Both the position numbers and the translations under genes were made by a program. Shown here in pieces: positions 14,721-18,482 of a stretch of DNA of 18,482 nt. Position 1 is the first letter of the stretch. Every line of letters starts with the position of its first letter. The DNA comes from Bacilli bacterium (lineage in GTDB: Bacteria; Bacillota_I; Bacilli_A; RF39; UBA660), in contig JAFUZI010000031.1 of assembly GCA_017476705.1 (NCBI GenBank), positions 1 to 18,482 of the forward strand, in the 5' to 3' direction. Under the pieces are notes generated by a model. That model ran no database searches, was not told the origin of the DNA, and saw only the letters and a program-made list of their open reading frames with translations.

Positions 14721-14759
14721 CGAGTGGTTCAAATGATTCCGCTTGTTATCTCCCACTTG
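14721..14759 (-). promoter_or_regulatory. Putative L1 operator in the rplK leader
   Basis: AGTGG (14753-14757) pairs with CCACT (14723-14727), enclosing GAG on one side and TGAA on the other around a larger loop with GCGG. Stem plus asymmetric internal loop resembles known L1-binding mRNA sites. The element lies between the rplK promoter and its ribosome binding site. Upstream, another hairpin (CTATATA/TATATAG, 14766-14785) is visible. Confidence 0.55.
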
Positions 14760-14792
14760 TTCAATCTATATAAATTCATATATAGCTAGTTT

Positions 14793-14821
14793 AATATATC
14801 ATATTTTTTTCTGTTTGTAAA
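14793..14821 (-). promoter_or_regulatory. Promoter of rplKA
   Basis: The -35 TTTACA (14816-14821), a 17-bp spacer ending in TGA and the -10 TATATT (14793-14798) form an extended -10 promoter. It begins eight bases after the stop codon of the unknown ORF and gives a leader of about 93 bases. Confidence 0.75.
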
Positions 14822-14828
14822 TATTTTT

Positions 14829-15395
14829 TTACTTTATTTTTTCTTGCCTTTTAACATTAATTATTATTTTATAACCATCTATATGCTTAACAATATTAGT
14901 ATTATTACTTGTTGTATAATCTATTTTTTCTATATCAGTATCAAGTTTAATATCTGATATTGTTTTATAACTATCACATATTTCATTTATTTTATTTAAT
15001 AATTCATTAAAAGCTTCTTTTGAAAGTGCAAATTTAGGAATAACAAATTCCTTATTCATTCTCTTAAGTGTATCGTCATTTATATAATTTACACTTTCCA
15101 TATATCTATATTCGTCTTCAATTTGTTTTATTGCTGGTACGATAATATTTTCCATGTTGTCATATAAATATAGATAAGTCTTATAATATGGACTATTTTG
15201 ATAATCAGCAATATCATCGGTTGTATTTTGTTCAAGCAAATTTTCAACTATTTTTCTAGTCTCATTATCTTTATAATCTACTAATGATTTAATTTTCTCA
15301 TCTATTTTCTTTTGCTCTTGGACAAATTTATCAGTATCAGATTGATGAAGTTGTTGCTTAGTAATCTCATCAACCATTTTATTTATATTTTCCAA
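14829..15395 (-). CDS. Hypothetical protein between nusG and rplK
   Basis: I do not recognise this 188-residue protein. It has no signal peptide or membrane segment and looks soluble. The first about 60 residues are rich in Lys, Glu and Gln, probably helical and possibly coiled-coil. A central part (about residues 65-150) contains YLYLYDNMENI and IPKFALSKEAFNELL. A C-terminal Thr/Asn/Ile-rich part ends in a basic KRQEKIK. The likely start is TTG at 15395, four bases after nusG, with AAAGGA as ribosome binding site inside the nusG end; ATG at 15377 is an alternative. Composition and AT content resemble the neighbours, so recent transfer is not indicated. In most Bacillota nusG and rplK are adjacent, so this is an insertion in a conserved operon. 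It is co-transcribed with secE-nusG. Confidence 0.75.
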   Translation of the reverse strand: MENINKMVDEITKQQLHQSDTDKFVQEQKKIDEKIKSLVDYKDNETRKIVENLLEQNTTDDIADYQNSPYYKTYLYLYDNMENIIVPAIKQIEDEYRYMESVNYINDDTLKRMNKEFVIPKFALSKEAFNELLNKINEICDSYKTISDIKLDTDIEKIDYTTSNNTNIVKHIDGYKIIINVKRQEKIK

Positions 15396-15398
15396 ATA

Positions 15399-15932
15399 TT
15401 AATCCTTTGCGATTTCACTAAGTTGTAATTCAACAATTGTTTCTTGTCCAAATAAATCAAGTGCGACTTCAACAGATTGAGCTTCCATATTAATAGATCT
15501 AATTTTTCCTAACATATTAGCAAATGGTCCTGAAATTACTTTAACTGTATCATTAACATTTAAATCATTTCCAATTTCAAGTCTACTCATACCCATTGAT
15601 CCTAATATTTTATCAACTTCCATTGGAGTTAAAGGAAAAGGTTTTGCTCCCTTACCGGAAGAACCAATAAATCCTGTAACACCTGGAGTATTACGAACTA
15701 TAAACCATGCTTCATCAGTCATAACCATTTCAACTAAAATATAACCTGGAAACATTTTTTTGACTTTAGTTTTTTCTTTTCCATCTTTTACTTCTACTTC
15801 AGTTTGTTCAGGTACAACTACTCTTAAAATATAATCTTCCATACCCATAGTAGATGCACGCATTTCTAATTTTTCTTTTACCTTATTCTCATGTCCTGAA
15901 TAAGTATTAACTACATACCATTCTTTTTCCAT
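15399..15932 (-). CDS. nusG: Transcription termination/antitermination factor NusG
   Basis: NusG binds the RNA polymerase clamp and modulates pausing, termination and coupling to ribosomes. The 177-residue product has the N-terminal NGN domain (EWYVVNTYSGHENKVKEKLE, then FPGYILVEM, VRNTPGVTGFIG). A linker leads to the C-terminal KOW domain (VKVISGPFANMLGKI, ALDLFGQETIVEL). The usual FGRETPVEL is FGQETIVEL, a mild change. The ATG shares one base with the secE stop (TAATG) and has GGTGAT upstream, so translation is coupled to secE. Confidence 0.97.
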   Translation of the reverse strand: MEKEWYVVNTYSGHENKVKEKLEMRASTMGMEDYILRVVVPEQTEVEVKDGKEKTKVKKMFPGYILVEMVMTDEAWFIVRNTPGVTGFIGSSGKGAKPFPLTPMEVDKILGSMGMSRLEIGNDLNVNDTVKVISGPFANMLGKIRSINMEAQSVEVALDLFGQETIVELQLSEIAKD

Positions 15933-16108
15933 TAAATCACCGTTTTAATTAATGAAAGAACTAAATCAAGAACTGCAAAGAATACAGCAAATATTATTAC
16001 AAATGATAAAGTTGCTGCAGAATTTTTTACCATTTGTTTTTTGTCAGGCCATCTTACTTTTTTCATTTCAGATTTAACGCCAACTAAAAATCTAGCTATT
16101 TTTTTCAT
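15932..16108 (-). CDS. secE: Preprotein translocase subunit SecE
   Basis: SecE clamps the SecY channel in the cell membrane. The 58-residue product has the short single-helix form of Bacillota: an amphipathic N-terminal helix, the conserved SEMKKVRWPDKK cytoplasmic segment and one membrane helix (about residues 31-54). I chose ATG at 16108 because AAAGGTGAT lies just upstream and the length matches the family. An in-frame GTG at 16135 would add nine residues but places the ribosome binding site inside the gene. rpmG, which precedes secE in many Bacillota, is not present here. Confidence 0.93.
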   Translation of the reverse strand: MKKIARFLVGVKSEMKKVRWPDKKQMVKNSAATLSFVIIFAVFFAVLDLVLSLIKTVI

Positions 16109-16136
16109 TAAATCACCTTTCATATTTTTTTCCACT

Positions 16137-16157
16137 AAAAAAACACCATTTCGTGTT
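16137..16157 (-). terminator. Weak terminator-like hairpin at the start of the secE transcript
   Basis: AACAC (16153-16157) and GTGTT (16142-16146) form a five-pair stem followed by seven T on the minus strand. It could end transcripts of the upstream pilin-like gene, but it lies after the secE promoter at about +1 of that transcript. Confidence 0.35.
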
Positions 16158-16164
16158 CAATTAG

Positions 16165-16193
16165 ATAATACCACTTATATATTCAAAAGTCAA
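16165..16193 (-). promoter_or_regulatory. Promoter of secE-nusG
   Basis: The -35 TTGACT (16188-16193), a 17-bp spacer ending in TGG and the -10 TATTAT (16165-16170) form an extended -10 promoter. It starts four bases after the stop codon of the pilin-like gene. Confidence 0.8.
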
Positions 16194-16196
16194 CAA

Positions 16197-16574
16197 TTAT
16201 TCATTATTACAATTAACATCTACCAATTCAAAATCAATGAATTCTCTATTTGGATTAAGTTTTGCTTTAACATATTTTGTTAAAGATATTTCTTTTCTTG
16301 TTGTTGGATCTATTATTGGGCTACTTAAATATTCTTCTTGAGTAAGTTCATCAAGAGATACACAATAATTATTTCCGATATTTATCTCATCACTTATATT
16401 ATAATCAGCCATATATAATCTAGCAGCCTCATATATAGTATTCAATGTGGTAGAACTTATTTCTTCTTTTTTAGCATTAATTTGATTCATAATTGTTGGA
16501 ATAGCAATTGATATAATACCAACAAATATTACAACAGCCGCCATAAGTTCAATCAAAGTAAATCCTTTTTTCAT
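16197..16574 (-). CDS. Type IV prepilin-like protein (ComGC-type N-terminus)
   Basis: The 125-residue protein starts with a textbook class III signal, MKKGFTLIELMAAVVIF. Cleavage is expected after Gly4, with Glu at mature position 5, and a hydrophobic helix follows to about residue 28. After the helix come an amphipathic segment (NTIYEAARLYMADY) and a small C-terminal domain with cysteines at 71 and 122, the second close to the end. The overall plan, including the IDP segment and final Cys, resembles the pilin-like gene at 3269-3730, though identity is low outside the N-terminus. The ATG has GGTGATA upstream and its own promoter. It is flanked by dNTPase and secE genes and has no pilus-assembly genes next to it. 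It could be a pilus, pseudopilus or competence filament subunit. Confidence 0.85.
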   Translation of the reverse strand: MKKGFTLIELMAAVVIFVGIISIAIPTIMNQINAKKEEISSTTLNTIYEAARLYMADYNISDEINIGNNYCVSLDELTQEEYLSSPIIDPTTRKEISLTKYVKAKLNPNREFIDFELVDVNCNNE

Positions 16575-16600
16575 ATTATCACCTATCTTGTTCTAAATAT

Positions 16601-16629
16601 AGTATATCTTAATAAATAAAAATATTCAA
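16601..16629 (-). promoter_or_regulatory. Promoter of the second prepilin-like gene
   Basis: The -35 TTGAAT (16624-16629), a 17-bp AT-rich spacer and the -10 TATACT (16601-16606) give a leader of about 20 bases before the GGTGATA ribosome binding site. Confidence 0.65.
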
Positions 16630-16630
16630 G

Positions 16631-16654
16631 AAAAAAAGCATATTAATATGCTTA
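16631..16654 (-). terminator. Terminator of the HD-domain gene
   Basis: A perfect 18-bp palindrome (AAGCATATT with AATATGCTT, 16636-16653) is followed by a run of seven T on the minus strand. The stop codon lies at its edge. Confidence 0.85.
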
Positions 16655-17782
16655 TCTAACTTTAATTCTTTTTTTATTTTCATTAAATTGATTAATAAAA
16701 TAATTATCTGTCATTCCAGCAATATAATCAATTACTTTTCTTGCATTATTAGTGCTTGTTTTATATTCATTACTCATTTTATTTAAAAATACCTTATATA
16801 TATCAGATTCATAATCTTCATCATTCAACTCTTCCATATATATTTCAAATAAAGTATTAAACATTAGCTTATATTCATCTATCATTGCTTTAGTATTAGC
16901 CTTACTATAAATATTATCATAGTTAAATTGTTTTAAATCACGAAGAGCATTATATACTTTATCAGACATTTTAATGTATGGCTTATTAATACTATTTTCA
17001 ATAATATCTAAAATAATATTATTAATTATTACTCTATTATTGTCTCCTAAAACTTCTCTAATATTTTCAGGAATACTATTTCTATTAAATCTACCTAGTC
17101 TAATTGCATCTTCTATATCTCTTCCAACATATGCAATTACATCAGAAATTCTAACAACACAGCCTTCTAGTGTCATTGGAACTAATCTTTTAATTGCATC
17201 TTTATCAATATAACAATCATTATATTCTTTTAAAAATTCTTCTTTAGTTTTAATGCGTGGTCTATATTCTCCCATTACAAACTCTCCATTATGGCAAAGT
17301 ATTCCATCAAGTGTTTGTAATGTTAAATTACTTCCTAAGCCATTATTTTCAACATCCATCAATAGTCTAGCACTTTGAACATTATGATTGAAATATGTAT
17401 TATCATATTTTAAAGATAGTTCATTTAAGATAGCCTCTCCTGTATGGCCAAATGGAACATGACCTAAATCATGACCTAGCGCAATTGCTTCAATTAAGTC
17501 TTCATTTAAGTTTAAAGCTCTACCAATAGTTCTAGCAATTTTACTAACAAACTGTACATGTACCATACGCTTAGATATATTATCATTACTCTCACCACTA
17601 AATACCTGTGTTTTATCAATATATCTTGTATAAGATAGTGAATAAATAATTCTATCTATATCTCTAAAATAACTTGGTCTTATATCCTCTTCAAAATTTT
17701 TTAAATGAATAGCATCAGTTTCTTTACATGCATATTCAGAATAAGTGCTTTCATATTTTAGCATTCTATCTTTAATATTCAT
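16652..17782 (-). CDS. HD-domain dGTPase-like triphosphohydrolase
   Basis: The 376-residue protein belongs to the dGTP triphosphohydrolase-like HD family, which removes tripolyphosphate from dNTPs and so limits the deoxynucleotide pool. The HD metal site is seen as His75 (KRMVHVQFVSKIAR), His104-Asp105 in LGHDLGHVPFGHTGEAIL, and Asp214 in RISDVIAYVGRDIEDA. FNHNVQSARLL (131-141) is also family typical. Length is close to the Gram-positive YwfO-like branch rather than the longer E. coli Dgt, so the preferred nucleotide is uncertain. AGAGGTGG lies before the ATG. It may be transcribed from a consensus promoter 150 bases upstream or from a weaker one beside the gene, and it ends in a strong terminator. 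Confidence 0.9.
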   Translation of the reverse strand: MNIKDRMLKYESTYSEYACKETDAIHLKNFEEDIRPSYFRDIDRIIYSLSYTRYIDKTQVFSGESNDNISKRMVHVQFVSKIARTIGRALNLNEDLIEAIALGHDLGHVPFGHTGEAILNELSLKYDNTYFNHNVQSARLLMDVENNGLGSNLTLQTLDGILCHNGEFVMGEYRPRIKTKEEFLKEYNDCYIDKDAIKRLVPMTLEGCVVRISDVIAYVGRDIEDAIRLGRFNRNSIPENIREVLGDNNRVIINNIILDIIENSINKPYIKMSDKVYNALRDLKQFNYDNIYSKANTKAMIDEYKLMFNTLFEIYMEELNDEDYESDIYKVFLNKMSNEYKTSTNNARKVIDYIAGMTDNYFINQFNENKKRIKVR

Positions 17783-17797
17783 ATTACCACCTCTTAA

Positions 17798-17825
17798 ATT
17801 ATAGCATCTTTTTAAAATAACACAA
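17798..17825 (-). promoter_or_regulatory. Candidate proximal promoter of the HD-domain gene
   Basis: A perfect -10 TATAAT (17798-17803) and a -35 TTGTGT (17820-17825) are separated by 16 bp. The predicted start falls inside the ribosome binding site, so function is uncertain. Confidence 0.4.
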
Positions 17826-17938
17826 AGGATAATTATTTATTTTCTATCTTTTGACTTTAGTTTCAATTGGTCACAATTTGAAACGGTTTCATTATCTTCA
17901 AATATATTTAAAAACTATTTACAACATACTACGCTTTA

Positions 17939-17967
17939 ATTATAACGAACACTTGTACGTATGTCAA
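17939..17967 (-). promoter_or_regulatory. Consensus promoter upstream of the HD-domain gene
   Basis: A perfect TTGACA (17962-17967), a 17-bp spacer and a perfect TATAAT (17939-17944) point toward the HD-domain gene. Transcription would start near 17932, giving a leader of about 150 bases. Confidence 0.8.
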
Positions 17968-17972
17968 GAAAA

Positions 17973-18004
17973 ATAAAAAAATTAGTAAATTAATACTAAT
18001 TTTA
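17973..18004 (-). terminator. Terminator of the tail-collar gene
   Basis: A nine-pair stem (AAATTAGTA with TACTAATTT, six-base loop) is followed by a T run on the minus strand. The stop codon is in the left arm. Confidence 0.8.
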
Positions 18005-18482
18005 TTCATATCTAATTGCATACATAACAGATGTGTTGGTTGGGCGTGAGGTATAAAGTGTAGTGTCACCATTAGGGTATGTCCCAAAATTTGATGATTG
18101 CATATTTACATATTTTCCATTTTCATTTGCGGAAAGATGTGAATCAAAATTAATTCCAGAAGAATAATTTGTCATTCTCATATATGTTTGAGCATCTGAG
18201 CCAGTAAAAATATGGTTTACTCCTGTTGCATCTTGATGCGTTCCAACATTAGCCCCATTACCTTGATCAGAGTGACTATTAGTTCCGCTTCCTCTTAAGA
18301 ACTCACCTCTTAAATCAGGTACTGCAAATGTAGTTGTACCGTCACCACCAAAATAATTATAAGAGCCAAAATTTGTTTTAATATGTTCAGCAAGTATTGG
18401 ATAATCACTTATTTTATAAGCTTTACCATCACATTCTAAATAATGATCAGGAACTATTGTACCCATATAATTTATAATCTCA
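18002..18482 (-). CDS. Phage tail-collar-domain protein, C-terminal part, cut by window edge
   Basis: The visible 159 codons carry a tail-collar (receptor-tip) domain: GTIVPDHYLECDGKAYKISDYPILAEHI, then GGDGTTTFAVPDLRGEFLRGSG, a Gly/His-rich stretch, and the ending NTSVMYAIRYE typical of the family. Such domains occur at the tips of phage tail fibres and on bacterial surface or pilus-like proteins. An internal ATG at 18466 could be read as a start, but the frame stays open to the window edge (codons for Glu, Ile, Ile, Asn, Tyr). No ribosome binding site is seen before that ATG, and collar domains usually follow other segments. I therefore treat it as the end of a longer protein. No other phage gene is visible, so a prophage cannot be claimed. 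Confidence 0.8.
   Translation of the reverse strand, partial: EIINYMGTIVPDHYLECDGKAYKISDYPILAEHIKTNFGSYNYFGGDGTTTFAVPDLRGEFLRGSGTNSHSDQGNGANVGTHQDATGVNHIFTGSDAQTYMRMTNYSSGINFDSHLSANENGKYVNMQSSNFGTYPNGDTTLYTSRPTNTSVMYAIRYE

Larger units (their letters stand above)
17783..18001. other. Intergenic region with nested palindromes
   Basis: This 219-base gap holds the tail-collar gene terminator, a consensus minus-strand promoter and then about 150 bases without a convincing gene. Within that leader are an imperfect hairpin (17860-17869 with 17874-17884, loop GTCA, one bulged base) and an overlapping 13-base palindrome TGAAACGGTTTCA (17879-17891). A nine-codon frame (MKPFQIVTN) crosses the palindromes on the minus strand but has no ribosome binding site. 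Confidence 0.6.

Noticed and set aside
16109..16135. A nine-residue extension of SecE from GTG
   Set aside because: The extension contains the AAAGGTGAT ribosome binding site for ATG 16108, and the shorter form has the family length.
17821..18001. A small peptide gene (MKPFQIVTN) or a phage attachment site in the intergenic region
   Set aside because: The peptide frame has no ribosome binding site and overlaps palindromes. No repeated att-like sequence or integrase is visible.

Overview
The window is AT-rich bacterial DNA. The gene order secE, nusG, rplK, rplA, rplJ, rplL, an RsmC-type methyltransferase, rpoB, rpoC matches Bacillota, as do the L10 leader RNA, the 58-residue SecE and the strong AGGAGG or GGTGAT ribosome binding sites. 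TGA is used as a stop (yidD) and Trp is encoded by TGG, so the standard bacterial code applies. The compact intergenic regions, low GC, scattered single prepilin genes and a rifampicin-site Asn like that reported for mollicutes suggest an uncultured host-associated lineage of Bacilli or a mollicute relative. That placement is inference.

Layout. Left flank (1-2258): the N-terminal part of a MacB/LolD-type ABC ATPase and rnc lie on the minus strand. Divergent from them, yidD and a TroA/ZnuA-like lipoprotein overlap on the plus strand. Next (2237-3220): a terminator, a ZIP-family metal transporter, a 20-bp palindromic terminator that serves both strands, and tRNA-Ser(GCU) on the minus strand. 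From 3269 to 4385 a pilin-like gene overlaps, and is probably coupled to, an NrtR-like Nudix/winged-helix regulator.

The core (4442-16193, all minus strand) is the transcription and translation cluster. In transcription order it holds a secE promoter, secE, nusG, an unrecognised 188-residue ORF, a rplK promoter with a leader element, rplK, a similar element before rplA, rplA, a promoter with a complete L10 leader and terminator, rplJ, rplL, a hairpin, the methyltransferase, a rpoBC promoter, rpoB, rpoC and a terminator. Several internal promoters are near-consensus, with 17-bp spacers and a TGn extension.

Right flank (16197-18482): a second prepilin-like gene, an HD-domain dNTPase-like protein, a 219-base intergenic region with a perfect-consensus promoter and nested palindromes, and the C-terminal part of a protein with a phage tail-collar domain that continues past the window edge.

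Most notable points: the RNA polymerase catalytic centre is divergent (trigger-loop His replaced by Asn, altered bridge helix, Asn at the rifampicin-site His). The metal-binding lipoprotein has lost its family ligands. An antiterminator/terminator switch can be drawn in the L10 leader. Two related putative L1 operators are present, and an unknown ORF is inserted between nusG and rplK. No new mobile defence system, CRISPR array or insertion sequence is visible.
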